The notes under the pieces: model-generated
Database searches by the model: none
What the model was told of the DNA's origin: nothing
The model's input: the letters and a program-made list of their open reading frames with translations, nothing else
Made by a program: the position numbers and the translations under genes
Shown here: piece after piece, positions 43,984 to 53,048 of the stretch
How positions within the stretch are numbered: the stretch's first letter is position 1
Layout: every line of letters starts with the position of its first letter
Source: Firmicutes bacterium UBA6113
GTDB taxonomy: Bacteria; Bacillota; Clostridia; Tissierellales; Sedimentibacteraceae
Length of the DNA: 64,000 nucleotides
Assembly: GCA_002422545.1 (NCBI GenBank)
Contig: DIWF01000015.1
Location: forward strand, 1-64,000
Direction of reading: 5' to 3'

Positions 43984-45046
43984 TTAAGGCACCCCACTTT
44001 TCTTGCATTTTTTGAATCATCAACGGAGGTTCAACCTTTGGTGCTCTTGAATCCAATAGCCAGGTGCGCGCCTTGTGTGTAGGGCTTACTTCAAAGTAAG
44101 GCGGCCTTTGTTCAAAGTCAATTTTTAGTGCTCTAGGGTTTCTTGGAGCAAAAGCATCTCCCACAATTTCCTTGAACAGGTTTGGTGGCGTTCCTTTTAT
44201 GGAGTACAAAGATTCCCCTTTTATGCCAAGCTGCGGCAGGGATGATAAAAGAGCCCATGTGTACGGATGCTTTGGATCAAAAAACACTTCTTCTGCAGTT
44301 CCAAGTTCCACTATGTCTCCGGCATACATAACTGCAATTCGGTCCGCCACATTTGCAACAACTCCCAGGTCGTGGGTGATGTAAACTATAGTAAGGTCGT
44401 ATTTCTGCTGCAGATTCTTCAAAAGCTGCAGTATCTGAGCTTGTATTGTTACGTCAAGAGCTGTTGTTGGCTCATCGCAAATCAATATGTTTGGATTGCA
44501 TGCCACTGCTATGGCTATTACAACTCTTTGCCTCATTCCTCCTGAAAATTCGTGGGGATATTGTTTGTATCTTCTTTCAGGGTCTGTAATTCCTACATCA
44601 TTTAAAATTTCTATGGTTAATTTTTTTGCTTCTTCTCCCTTTAAACCCTGATGAAGCTCTATGGATTCTTGAACCTGCTTACCCACGGTTTTCAAAGGAT
44701 TTAGACTTGTCATGGGATCCTGAAAAACCATGGCAATTTCCTTGCCCCTGATTTTTATCCAGTCATCTTCGGTCTTGTACTTGGCCATGTCCTGATTTTT
44801 GTACATAATTTTCCCAGACTCTATTCTTCCGTTGGCATCTAAAAGGCCCATGAATGATTTTGTGAATACTGACTTGCCTGAACCTGATTCTCCAACTATG
44901 GCGAGGCTTTCGCCCTTATGAAGGTCAAGGGATGCTCCCCTTATGGCAGTAAGTTCCTGGCCTCTTAAATTGAATTTTATTACTATATCCTCAGCGGACA
45001 ATATTACTTCACCGTTTAATATTTCTTCAATTGATTTTTGTGCCAT
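43976..45046 (-). CDS. oppD: Oligopeptide ABC transporter ATPase OppD
   Basis: A 356-residue ATPase with GESGSGKSV, MVFQDPMTSLNPLKTVG, signature FSGGMRQRVVIAIAVAC and LICDEPTTALDV; the C-terminal extension has HPYTWALLSSLPQLG. It pairs with OppF. RBS AGGAGGGCG precedes the ATG 8 nt after oppC. Confidence 0.94.
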   Translation of the reverse strand: MAQKSIEEILNGEVILSAEDIVIKFNLRGQELTAIRGASLDLHKGESLAIVGESGSGKSVFTKSFMGLLDANGRIESGKIMYKNQDMAKYKTEDDWIKIRGKEIAMVFQDPMTSLNPLKTVGKQVQESIELHQGLKGEEAKKLTIEILNDVGITDPERRYKQYPHEFSGGMRQRVVIAIAVACNPNILICDEPTTALDVTIQAQILQLLKNLQQKYDLTIVYITHDLGVVANVADRIAVMYAGDIVELGTAEEVFFDPKHPYTWALLSSLPQLGIKGESLYSIKGTPPNLFKEIVGDAFAPRNPRALKIDFEQRPPYFEVSPTHKARTWLLDSRAPKVEPPLMIQKMQEKWGALNE

Positions 45047-45054
45047 ACGCCCTC

Positions 45055-46023
45055 CTACACATGATTTCTGGGGTCAGCAGAATCTGCAAACACATTTCCG
45101 ATTACATAAAATGATACTGTTACAAGGGATATGATGGCAGCAGGGAAAAACAGCTGATACCTTGAACTTGGAACCATCATGAGAGCCCTTCCTTCATTGA
45201 TTAGATTGCCCAGTGAAGGGATGTCAAGAGGAAGGCCCATTCCTATATAAGAAAGAAATACTTCATTGCCTATGGCTGCAGGTATTGCCAGTGCCATCCT
45301 AAGCATTATAACAGAAACCAGGTACGGAAGAAGGTTTTTTGTTATAATCCTCTTTGTAGGGGTACCAAGACATCTTGACGCCAGGTTGTATTCTCTGTCT
45401 CTTATGATTATTATGAGATTACGCACAAATCTTGCCATCTGCAGCCATCCAGTCATACACATCGCAAAAATAATTGTAGGAATGCTTGGTTTCATAATAT
45501 AGGTTAGAATTATCAATACAACCGTTGTGGGTATGTTGTCCCAGACGTTATAGATTTCAGTTATTATGGCATCAAGTTTTCTCACGTAACCCCAAAGAGC
45601 ACCTATGGTGATGCCCACTATTGCTTCAAACAATCCAACGGCAAAACCTATGAAAATTGATGTCCTTGTTCCGCTCCAAACCCTAGACCACAAATCCTGT
45701 CCTATGGAGTTGGAACCAAACCAGAATTCCTCTCCCGGCGGAACATTTCGATATTGTAATCCTGTAGCAGGATCTATATAAATCTGTGTGGGGCTTTTTT
45801 GATTTGGAATATACGGTTGTAACATAGTGAACATTAAAATAACTGCAACTATTATCAAAAATGCAACTGCTGTCTTATTTTTCATGAACACCTGCAGTGT
45901 TGATCTCCAGAAAGAATAATTTGAATATCCTGAAAGTTCAGATTTGGATTCATCATATTCAGCAAATTCAAACATTGAAGGATCGATGTTGTCTGCGAGT
46001 TTCTTAATTGTCTTGCTGCTCAT
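45055..46023 (-). CDS. oppC: Oligopeptide ABC transporter permease OppC
   Basis: A 322-residue permease. After a soluble N-terminal stretch of about 45 residues comes the first helix (TAVAFLIIVAVILMFTML), an extracytoplasmic region with FWFGSNSIGQDLWSRVWSGTRTSIFIG typical of OppC/DppC, and the EAA-like loop REYNLASRCLGTPTKRI. The start codon overlaps the oppB stop. Confidence 0.93.
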   Translation of the reverse strand: MSSKTIKKLADNIDPSMFEFAEYDESKSELSGYSNYSFWRSTLQVFMKNKTAVAFLIIVAVILMFTMLQPYIPNQKSPTQIYIDPATGLQYRNVPPGEEFWFGSNSIGQDLWSRVWSGTRTSIFIGFAVGLFEAIVGITIGALWGYVRKLDAIITEIYNVWDNIPTTVVLIILTYIMKPSIPTIIFAMCMTGWLQMARFVRNLIIIIRDREYNLASRCLGTPTKRIITKNLLPYLVSVIMLRMALAIPAAIGNEVFLSYIGMGLPLDIPSLGNLINEGRALMMVPSSRYQLFFPAAIISLVTVSFYVIGNVFADSADPRNHV

Positions 46024-46964
46024 TATCTTGATCCTCCTTCGCCGCTTAATTTAATTCTTGGGTCAAATGATGCCATGAGAATATCTCCAAGCATCAAGCC
46101 TATTATTCCTATTGAAGAATACAAAAGAGACAGGGCCTGTACTAAAGTGTTGTCCTGTCTTTGAATTGCAGTGACCAACAGCCCGCCTGTTCCCGGAATT
46201 GAAAACAATGATTCAACGTAAATTGAACCGGCCACTGTGTAAAGTATGGATGCCGGAAGATATTGAGCCATTGGAACAAAAGCATTTCTCATTACGTGTC
46301 TAACCATTATTTCCTTGTTTCTTAAACCTTTTGCCCTTGCCAGTCTTACATAATCTTTGTTTAATTCATCAACCATGTATCTTCTTATCCACATTGCATA
46401 ATATGCGATGTTTACAAGCGATAAGCACATTACTGGAAGTATCCAGCTCCTTGGGTCACTTTTATTGAACAGCAGCGGCAATTTAAACCACTCCGTAAAA
46501 AATACCTGTATGAGAAGATAATATATTACTGCAGGAACGGCATTAGCTCCTACTACATAGCCCGTTCCCAGTTTGTCCCAAATTTTTCCTTTAAACCTTG
46601 CCATAAGGATACCAAGACTCAATCCAAGCACCAATGAAACAATAAGTGATGCCATGCCAAATTTCAGGGAGATTATAAGCTTTTCTCCCAATATATCAGA
46701 AATCTGAGCCTTGGGCCTGTACGTTATGGACTGACCAAAATCGCCTTTCAAAACATCAGTGTAAAAGTCTTTCAGCTGTATATACCATGGATCTAAAAGC
46801 CCAAGATTTTCAAGCTTAGCTAGTTTTTGCGCTTCATCGAGCTTGTCATAGTTAGAACCGAAGTATCCTTCAACAGGCATTAAGCGCATCAACAAAAACA
46901 CAACTGTAACAACGATTATCAATGTAACAAATGATCTAAACAGCCTGCTTATATAATATTTCAT
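46023..46964 (-). CDS. oppB: Oligopeptide ABC transporter permease OppB
   Basis: A 313-residue permease of the OppB/DppB family. The N-terminus MKYYISRLFRSFVTLIIVVTVVFLLMRLMP, GDFGQSITYRPKAQISDIL and the EAA loop KDYVRLARAKGLRNKEIMVRHVMRNAFVPM are typical. ATG 46964 with GGAGAGG upstream is preferred to the longer frame to 46985. Confidence 0.93.
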   Translation of the reverse strand: MKYYISRLFRSFVTLIIVVTVVFLLMRLMPVEGYFGSNYDKLDEAQKLAKLENLGLLDPWYIQLKDFYTDVLKGDFGQSITYRPKAQISDILGEKLIISLKFGMASLIVSLVLGLSLGILMARFKGKIWDKLGTGYVVGANAVPAVIYYLLIQVFFTEWFKLPLLFNKSDPRSWILPVMCLSLVNIAYYAMWIRRYMVDELNKDYVRLARAKGLRNKEIMVRHVMRNAFVPMAQYLPASILYTVAGSIYVESLFSIPGTGGLLVTAIQRQDNTLVQALSLLYSSIGIIGLMLGDILMASFDPRIKLSGEGGSR

Positions 46965-46999
46965 GCATTGCCTCTCCTTCTGCATTTTTTTGCCGCTAA

Positions 47000-47026
47000 A
47001 ATAAATTAGGGGCTATGATAGCCCCA
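47000..47026 (-). terminator. Hairpin between oppA and oppB (partial terminator)
   Basis: GGGGCTA and TAGCCCC around a TCA-type loop on the minus strand, followed by TAATTTATTTT. It repeats the receptor-hairpin-permease arrangement seen in the liv and nup operons. Confidence 0.75.
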
Positions 47027-47039
47027 AATCCATTACAGT

Positions 47040-48944
47040 TTATTTTGCTGCATCTTTTATAGCTGCATCACGTGCTGCCTGCCATTCTGTTTGAGCTGCA
47101 TTGAATTCTTCTGTATTTAATGGTTTAGCCAAAAGTTTTTGTCCTTTCCACCTGTTGGAGGAAATTCCAAATGCAGAGTAAGGAGTTTCAAAAGGATGAA
47201 CCTGTGATGCAACGTAACCATCACCAAAACTTACGTTGTAAGGAATTACAAATGCATTGTCAATAAGCATTGCTTCAGCATTTGCAAACAGTTCATAACG
47301 TTTTGTCAAATCAGTGTATTCAGTCTTACCTTCATTTACTAAAGCTTCATATGCATCAAAGAAATTCTTTCCATCAGCAGTAACTTCAGTAGTATATTCT
47401 GGGAAGTTGTAATTTCCATCTCTTCTGAATGGGTCTGTATATGTCTGTGGATCTGCATAGTCAGGACCCCAGTTGCATTTCATTATTGAATAGTTTCCTG
47501 CACGTCTTGTTCCATCAAGGAATCCTGTAGGAGCATGAGGAAGCAGTGTTATTTCAATAAAGTCTTTACCGAGCAATGTTTCAAGCTGTTGTTTAACAAC
47601 CTGAGCTTCATTAGCCCATGAAGTTGAATTTGTGTTGTATGGCATCAACACCTTAATCGGGAATGTTGCACCGTCTTTTGTCAATTCTTCTTTAGCCTTG
47701 TCTCTTAAGCTTACAGCTTCCTGTTCATTGAAGAATTCTCTTGCTGTAACTGCTGCTAAATTTCCTGTCTGAGTATAGTCTACACCATTTTGTGATGCAA
47801 AGTTTGGAGGTGTTATAGTGTTTATTATTCTGTATTCAGGATTGTATGGATCTTCAGTCTTCATGGAAGCTATTCTGTTGAATCCTGCAACTACAGCCTT
47901 TCTGAAATTGGAGTTGTTAACTGCCAGTTTCCAGTTTTCAGGTTCATATTCAGCATCAAATGTAGGTTTGAAGTTAAATGCATAGAAATATGTGTATGTT
48001 CCTAATCTGCTAGGTCTTACCTGATCTTTAAGAACAGGATCGTTCATCCATTCATCTAGGCTTGCAGGAGGAATTATAACATCTGATATTTCTCCACGCT
48101 TATACATTTCACCTCTCAATGCAGTGGCTTCCTTGTTGTATTTGTAGTTAAGTTCTGTTATGAATATATTTTCAGCATCCCAGTATGTTGGATTCTTTGT
48201 AAGAATTCTCTGCATCTGAGGTTCAAATTCTGACAATAAATATGATCCGTTGTAAAGAAGTGCAGAGTTTGATGTTCCGAACATATCTGCCATTTCATCA
48301 AGGAATGGTCCGTATGCAGGGAAAAAGCAAACATATGTAAGCATTGATTCAAAATATGGTACTGGTTCTTTCAATGTATAAACCAATGTATAATCATCTT
48401 CTGCCTTAACTCCTACCTCGGCAAAATCTGTAATTTCTTTATTAAAATATGCTTCAGCGTTTTTAATTACACTGTAGAAAATATTTGCTGTTTCTGATTC
48501 ATTTGCAGGATTTAAAAGGTACTGTGCAGCACTTACAAAATCGTTTGCTGTTGTTTCAGCAACTTCATTTCCTTCATAGTCAACCCATTTTACACCTTTT
48601 CTCAAATGGAATGTCCATGTGAGTCCATCATCTGAGGATTCCCATGATTCCGCCAAAGCAGGCTGGATTATTCCATACATGTCGTAGTCAACCAATGTGT
48701 CAACCAGGTTTGCTGCCAGAGCAAAGTCAACGTTTGTTGCAGTAGTCAAGTAGTTTATGCTTGTTACTTCTTCTGCATAAACAGTCTTGTAAACTTGTTC
48801 TTCTGCATATTTTCCGCCTTCTGTAATGTCTCCTGCAGGCTGTTCAGATTGTGCAGGATCTTTGGCAGGCTCTGTTGTTGTTCCGCTGGAACAAGCTGTC
48901 AGTATCATTGCCAATACTAACAATAAAGATAATATTTTTTTCAT
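47040..48944 (-). CDS. oppA: Oligopeptide-binding lipoprotein OppA
   Basis: A 634-residue SBP family 5 receptor. The lipoprotein signal ends in LTAC (about residue 18). Typical motifs are PALAESWESSDDGLTWTFHLRKGVKWVDYEGN near residue 110 and KCNWGPDYADPQTYTDPF near residue 500. It is longer than many OppA proteins but without an extra recognisable domain. ATG 48944 with GAGGAGGG upstream was chosen, since the extended frame to 49058 runs into the tRNA-Arg gene. Confidence 0.92.
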   Translation of the reverse strand: MKKILSLLLVLAMILTACSSGTTTEPAKDPAQSEQPAGDITEGGKYAEEQVYKTVYAEEVTSINYLTTATNVDFALAANLVDTLVDYDMYGIIQPALAESWESSDDGLTWTFHLRKGVKWVDYEGNEVAETTANDFVSAAQYLLNPANESETANIFYSVIKNAEAYFNKEITDFAEVGVKAEDDYTLVYTLKEPVPYFESMLTYVCFFPAYGPFLDEMADMFGTSNSALLYNGSYLLSEFEPQMQRILTKNPTYWDAENIFITELNYKYNKEATALRGEMYKRGEISDVIIPPASLDEWMNDPVLKDQVRPSRLGTYTYFYAFNFKPTFDAEYEPENWKLAVNNSNFRKAVVAGFNRIASMKTEDPYNPEYRIINTITPPNFASQNGVDYTQTGNLAAVTAREFFNEQEAVSLRDKAKEELTKDGATFPIKVLMPYNTNSTSWANEAQVVKQQLETLLGKDFIEITLLPHAPTGFLDGTRRAGNYSIMKCNWGPDYADPQTYTDPFRRDGNYNFPEYTTEVTADGKNFFDAYEALVNEGKTEYTDLTKRYELFANAEAMLIDNAFVIPYNVSFGDGYVASQVHPFETPYSAFGISSNRWKGQKLLAKPLNTEEFNAAQTEWQAARDAAIKDAAK

Positions 48945-48970
48945 TTTTCCCTCCTCTAAAATTATAAATA

Positions 48971-48988
48971 AATTGGCTTCAGCCAATA
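48971..48988 (-). terminator. Weak hairpin between tRNA-Arg and oppA
   Basis: ATTGGC and GCCAAT around a TGAA loop, followed on the minus strand by TTATTTATAATTTT. A poor terminator; read-through from the tRNA promoter into oppA is possible. Confidence 0.45.
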
Positions 48989-49023
48989 TATTGCTAGCAT
49001 ACGTTTTCACAATGAAATAAAAA

Positions 49024-49100
49024 TGGTGCACCTGAGAGGAATCGAACCCCCGGCACATGCCTTAGGAGGGCACTGCTCTATCCTACTGAGCTACAGATGC
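49024..49100 (-). tRNA. tRNA-Arg (anticodon CCT)
   Basis: Acceptor GCATCTG/CAGGTGC, D arm GCTC/GAGC, anticodon stem GTGCC/GGCAT with loop CTCCTAA (anticodon CCT at 49066-49064), T arm around TTCGATT, discriminator A and an encoded CCA. All arms pair. It reads AGG codons. Confidence 0.95.
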
Positions 49101-49122
49101 ACATTTGTTTATCTATTATTGA

Positions 49123-49151
49123 ATATTACACTAATTTATGATTTTTGTCAA
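49123..49151 (-). promoter_or_regulatory. Promoter of tRNA-Arg
   Basis: TTGACA (49151-49146), a 17-nt spacer ending in TG and TAATAT (49128-49123), 22 nt upstream of the tRNA 5' end. The rest of the spacer to the dacF-type gene is AT-rich without other recognised signals. Confidence 0.7.
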
Positions 49152-49345
49152 TACGCTTATTGGGTGTTTGGCCATATGAATTTTATAATTATGCTTTTCG
49201 TGCTTTAGTTTATAAATTCTTCGAAATGTTTATTGTTGATTATATTATGAAATTGCAACGTACGACATATTTTCGCATTTTTTTCGGATTTCATTTCTGA
49301 AATTTTTATGCAAACGTTATTATTAATTTATTGAAATATTATCAT

Positions 49346-49384
49346 TATGCTGAATACATCTGTCCGCATTATGGATTCAGCATA
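49346..49384 (-). terminator. Inverted repeat after the D,D-carboxypeptidase gene
   Basis: TATGCTGAAT (49346-49355) and ATTCAGCATA (49375-49384) with a 19-nt loop. No clean U-tract follows, so its role as terminator is tentative. Confidence 0.4.
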
Positions 49385-49397
49385 ACGAATTTGTATT

Positions 49398-50558
49398 CTA
49401 TTCAAAGAAGGAACTAACAAATCTTAAAATTCTTATAAATATATTTGCTTTTGCAATATTTTCATTTACTGTTGCATCAACTTGTCCAACTTCCTCATCA
49501 TTTACAAGTATGCTTATGGTTCCAACCTTGTCGCCCTTTGATAAAGGAGCCTTCACTTCCTGGTTATAAGTTATTTTTGTTCTTACTGTATCTTTCTTGT
49601 TAACAAGTTTTAAGTAGTCCTGAGCAGGAAATATGTCAACTTTTCCTAATTTTGAATTTGTAATATAAACACTATCCATGGATTGTGATGCATCAGCGAG
49701 TTTTTCCATGGTGAAATTATTTTTGCCATATTCAAGAAGTGTCTTTGTTTTTTCAAGCCTTTCTTCGGCAGTCTCACTGCCCATAAGAATTGCTATAAGC
49801 CTGTAGTCCTGTCCATTTCCTGTTACCGGCATTGTAGACACCAGACACAAACCTGCCTTGTCTGTAAAACCTGTCTTAAGACCGTCAACTCCTTCAACAA
49901 TTCCAAGTATGGGATTTGTTGCTGTCTTGTTGAAATTTCTTTCGGTTACAACGAGTTGAGGCTCTTTTGTTATTTCCAGCATTTGTGGATATGTTGAAAG
50001 AATGTGCCTTACAAGTTTGTAAATATCTGAAACCGACATGTGGTTCTGACCTGTTTCATTGTCATCAATCGGAAGACCATGAGGATTTACAAAGCTAGCA
50101 GACAAAAGACCAAGCTCTGAGGCCTTGGAGTTCATCATGATTACAAAATTGTCCTCAGTTTTTCCAATATGCTCTGCAATGGCAGTTGCACAGTCATTGC
50201 CGGACACAATGAGCATTCCTTTCACAAGAAGGCTCAACTTGATTGTTTCGCCGGACAATATTCCAAAGTTGCTTCCTTCTGTGGCAGCTGCATGTCCACT
50301 TATTACAACATCGTCATCAAGGGATATTTCCCCCTTAGTTACTGCATCCATCATGACAAGGTATGTCATGATTTTTGTCACGCTGGCCATTGCCAGCTGT
50401 TCATTTATATTGTATTCATATAACACTTCACCAGTTTCCAGATCACCCAGCAACGCACCCTTTATATTTTCATTAATATTAATTTCGCCAAATGCATTTG
50501 TATTGGTGAACATAATAATAACAAGGCAAAGCGAAAGCAGTTTTCTGATTTTTTTCAT
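49398..50558 (-). CDS. D-alanyl-D-alanine carboxypeptidase (PBP5/DacF type)
   Basis: A 386-residue penicillin-binding protein with a signal peptide (MKKIRKLLSLCLVIIMFTNTNAFG). The active-site motifs are SVTK (Ser59-Lys62), SGN in GMLIVSGNDCATAIAEHIG and KTG in VDGLKTGFTDKAG. A C-terminal beta domain and an amphipathic end (IFIRILRFVSSFFE) anchor it to the membrane. It trims the terminal D-alanine of peptidoglycan stem peptides. The vegetative versus sporulation (DacB/DacF) role is not resolved. Confidence 0.94.
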   Translation of the reverse strand: MKKIRKLLSLCLVIIMFTNTNAFGEININENIKGALLGDLETGEVLYEYNINEQLAMASVTKIMTYLVMMDAVTKGEISLDDDVVISGHAAATEGSNFGILSGETIKLSLLVKGMLIVSGNDCATAIAEHIGKTEDNFVIMMNSKASELGLLSASFVNPHGLPIDDNETGQNHMSVSDIYKLVRHILSTYPQMLEITKEPQLVVTERNFNKTATNPILGIVEGVDGLKTGFTDKAGLCLVSTMPVTGNGQDYRLIAILMGSETAEERLEKTKTLLEYGKNNFTMEKLADASQSMDSVYITNSKLGKVDIFPAQDYLKLVNKKDTVRTKITYNQEVKAPLSKGDKVGTISILVNDEEVGQVDATVNENIAKANIFIRILRFVSSFFE

Positions 50559-50722
50559 TTGTTTCCTCCAATCTGTAATATATCAATTATATAATAGATA
50601 AAGAAGAAATGCATTATTAAATATGAAAAATTTGCTGTCAATTATTTACTGCAACGATTAGAATGCAATTACATGTTACTGTGACCACAATATTTCCAAG
50701 GAAATATACACTTTATCAATGA

Positions 50723-51655
50723 CTATCTACAAATTGTTAAAATCCATTTTTCAATGTCCCGGTACACGGTCTCTCGGTCTGTTTCGTTCAATATTTCATG
50801 CCTGTCATCATCATATATTATTATGTCCAGGTTATTCATGCCTATGTCCTTGAAATCTTCATAAACTTTCTTCACGTCTTTACCGAAATTTCCTACAGGA
50901 TCTTTTGCTCCGGACAAGAAAATCACAGGAAGTTCCTTGTTCATATTATGAAGGTTGGTTTTTTTGTACAGCTGTTCCATTCCTTTGAACATATCGTAAT
51001 ATGCATTCAAGGTGAAAACAAAATCTATTTTTTTATCCGCTATATATTCGTCAACCTTATTTTCATCCTTGCTGAGCCAGTCAACATTTGTCCTGGCAGG
51101 TTCAAACTTCTTGTTGTTGTTTCCTATGGCAAGTTTGTTCACAAAGCTGCTCCTATACCTCCACCCCTTGAATAAAGCTATCAGTCTTGTAATAATAATT
51201 CCTGCCTTTAAAAGTGCATAAGGCTGATTTCCCGTTCCCATGATTATGGCTCCATGAAGTTCTTCATTGTAAATTGTTATATACTGTCTCAAAAGAAATG
51301 AACCCATGCTGTGTCCAAGAAAGAAATAGGGTGTGTTTTTGTATTCAGTTTTTAAAATCTGGCTTAACTTATGCATATCCTCAATGACCGTCTTGTATCC
51401 GTTGTCACTGCAGAAATACCCTCTATTTTCTTCATTGTGCAGTGAATATCCATGGCCTAAGTGATCATTGCCTGCTACGAGTATACCCTTTTCAGCGAGG
51501 TAACTGGCAAATTCGTGATACCTGTCCATGTGTTCAAGCATTCCATGGGAAATCTGAAGAATTCCTTTTACCTCTCCATCCGGAATCCACTTTAACCCAT
51601 GAATTTTTGTAAATTTGTCTGATGAGTCATAATAAAATTCTTCTTTTTTAACCAT
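50723..51655 (-). CDS. Alpha/beta hydrolase, lysophospholipase/monoacylglycerol lipase type
   Basis: A 310-residue serine hydrolase of the Hydrolase_4 group. It has the HG motif QISHGMLEHMDRYHEFASYLAEKG, AGNDHLGHG, nucleophile elbow FLGHSMGSFLLRQYI, catalytic Asp region FLSGAKDPVGNFGKDV and His region YDDDRHEILNE. No signal peptide, so it is probably cytoplasmic or peripheral. Natural substrate unknown. Confidence 0.9.
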   Translation of the reverse strand: MVKKEEFYYDSSDKFTKIHGLKWIPDGEVKGILQISHGMLEHMDRYHEFASYLAEKGILVAGNDHLGHGYSLHNEENRGYFCSDNGYKTVIEDMHKLSQILKTEYKNTPYFFLGHSMGSFLLRQYITIYNEELHGAIIMGTGNQPYALLKAGIIITRLIALFKGWRYRSSFVNKLAIGNNNKKFEPARTNVDWLSKDENKVDEYIADKKIDFVFTLNAYYDMFKGMEQLYKKTNLHNMNKELPVIFLSGAKDPVGNFGKDVKKVYEDFKDIGMNNLDIIIYDDDRHEILNETDRETVYRDIEKWILTICR

Positions 51656-51727
51656 TTTTACCTTCTTTCAAAAGTATTTATATTAATAATATTGCCATTT
51701 TGTAAAATAGTCAACATCATGAACAAA

Positions 51728-51756
51728 TTGTATTGAATTAATTATAATAATAATAT
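51728..51756 (+). promoter_or_regulatory. Promoter of the leader ORF-rsgA transcript
   Basis: TTGTAT (51728-51733), a 17-nt spacer and TAATAT (51751-51756), giving a leader of roughly 125 nt before rsgA. Confidence 0.5.
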
Positions 51757-51800
51757 AGAATGAAAATACAAATCTTGGAACTCGAAAGGAGTGTTGCATT

Positions 51801-51854
51801 ATGACAGCAGTTATTTTTGAAATGAACAGCAATCCGGAGGTATATAAAAACTAA
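51801..51854 (+). CDS. Putative 17-residue leader peptide
   Basis: An ATG with a strong RBS (AAAGGAG) opens a short frame encoding MTAVIFEMNSNPEVYKN. It lies between the promoter and rsgA. Its last codons contain GGAGGTATAT, the left arm of a hairpin that ends 11 nt beyond its stop codon. The strong RBS and regulatory position suggest it is translated; no homologue is known to me. Confidence 0.5.
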   Translation: MTAVIFEMNSNPEVYKN

Positions 51855-51889
51855 GATATGCCTCCAATTTAAAATTACAGGAGGATATA
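51836..51889 (+). promoter_or_regulatory. Two mutually exclusive hairpins controlling the rsgA RBS
   Basis: One central segment, ATATGCCTCC (51856-51865), can pair either with GGAGGTATAT inside the leader ORF (51836-51845, 10 bp) or with GGAGGATATA (51880-51889), which contains the rsgA Shine-Dalgarno. The second pairing hides the ribosome binding site. The layout resembles translational attenuators; function is inferred. Confidence 0.5.
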
Positions 51890-51890
51890 A

Positions 51891-52964
51891 TTGAAAATTG
51901 TTATGAAAGAATATGGCCTCAATGAAAGATTTATGAATGAGGCTAGTTTATATGAGGGCCTTGCTGCAGGAAGGATAATTTCTCAGTTCAAGGACCTTTA
52001 CAAGGCTGTCACTGAAGACGGCGAGGTTATGGCAAAAGTGTCAGGCAAATTCAGGTATAACGCAGCAGGCATTTCGGATTTTCCCGCTGTAGGTGATTTT
52101 GTCATGCTTGACAAAAAAGATATGAAAGGAAATTCTATTATACACCATGTACTCACCAGAAAAAGCGCATTCATAAGAAAAGCTTCCGGAACAAGCAACG
52201 ATGAGCAGATTGTTGCAGCCAACATCGATATAGTTTTTATATGCATGTCGTTAAACAATGATTTCAACTTGAGAAGGCTTGAGCGCTACATTGGAATAGG
52301 CTGGGACAGCGGAGCAGTTCCTGTTGTTGTTCTTACAAAAGCTGATCTTTGCGGCAATCTTGATGAAAGGATTTCTGAACTTGAAGAAGTGTGTCTGGGG
52401 CTTGATGTCATTATAACATCCAGCATGAGCGAAGACGGATATTTGTCCGTTACAAAATATATTGAACATGGCAAGACCGTTGCCTTTATTGGTTCATCAG
52501 GAGTTGGAAAAACAACATTGATCAACAGGCTTTTAGGTGAAAATGTATATGAAACCCAGGGGCTTCGCAATGACGACAAAGGAAGGCACACCACAACCAG
52601 AAGAGAGCTGATAATGCTTCCAGGAAGAGGCGTTGTAATTGATACTCCGGGCATGAGAGAGCTTGGTATTGAAAGTGCCGACCTGGAAAAGACTTTTTCA
52701 GACATTGATGCATTGTCCGAAAACTGCAAATTCAGGGACTGCACTCACACAAATGAACCCGGATGTGCCGTAAAAAATGCAATTGAAAATGGAAACTTGT
52801 CAGAAGAAAGGCTTTTAAGCTATCATAAGTTAAAGAAAGAAGCTGGATACGAAGGCTTGAATTCAAGGCAAATCGAAACAAAGAAAATAAATGAAATGTT
52901 TAAAAGCGTGGGTGGAATGAAAAACGCACGAAAAATAATAAAAGAAAAAAATAAAAACAAATAG
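51891..52964 (+). CDS. rsgA: Ribosome small-subunit-dependent GTPase (RsgA/YjeQ family)
   Basis: A 357-residue circularly permuted GTPase that matures the 30S subunit. It has an N-terminal OB-fold region, G4 VLTKADL, then G1 GSSGVGKTTL, G2/G3 GRHTTTRREL and DTPGMREL, and a C-terminal zinc finger CKFRDCTHTNEPGC. It is longer than the roughly 290-residue Firmicute RsgA (YloQ) and closer to the long form, so another copy may exist outside the window. TTG 51891 has an ideal AGGAGG at 6-nt spacing; ATG 51903 is an alternative. A leader ORF precedes it. Confidence 0.93.
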   Translation: MKIVMKEYGLNERFMNEASLYEGLAAGRIISQFKDLYKAVTEDGEVMAKVSGKFRYNAAGISDFPAVGDFVMLDKKDMKGNSIIHHVLTRKSAFIRKASGTSNDEQIVAANIDIVFICMSLNNDFNLRRLERYIGIGWDSGAVPVVVLTKADLCGNLDERISELEEVCLGLDVIITSSMSEDGYLSVTKYIEHGKTVAFIGSSGVGKTTLINRLLGENVYETQGLRNDDKGRHTTTRRELIMLPGRGVVIDTPGMRELGIESADLEKTFSDIDALSENCKFRDCTHTNEPGCAVKNAIENGNLSEERLLSYHKLKKEAGYEGLNSRQIETKKINEMFKSVGGMKNARKIIKEKNKNK

Positions 52965-53017
52965 TTGTCAACAAGTTTTAATAAAATTCGTGCATGTTGT
53001 CAACAGTTAATTAACAT

Positions 53018-53048
53018 AACAAGGAAAGACTATCTTTCCTTGTTTTTT
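53018..53048. terminator. Bidirectional terminator between rsgA and nfo
   Basis: AACAAGGAAAG, loop ACTAT and CTTTCCTTGTT followed by TTTT; the right part reaches the nfo stop codon. Confidence 0.85.
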
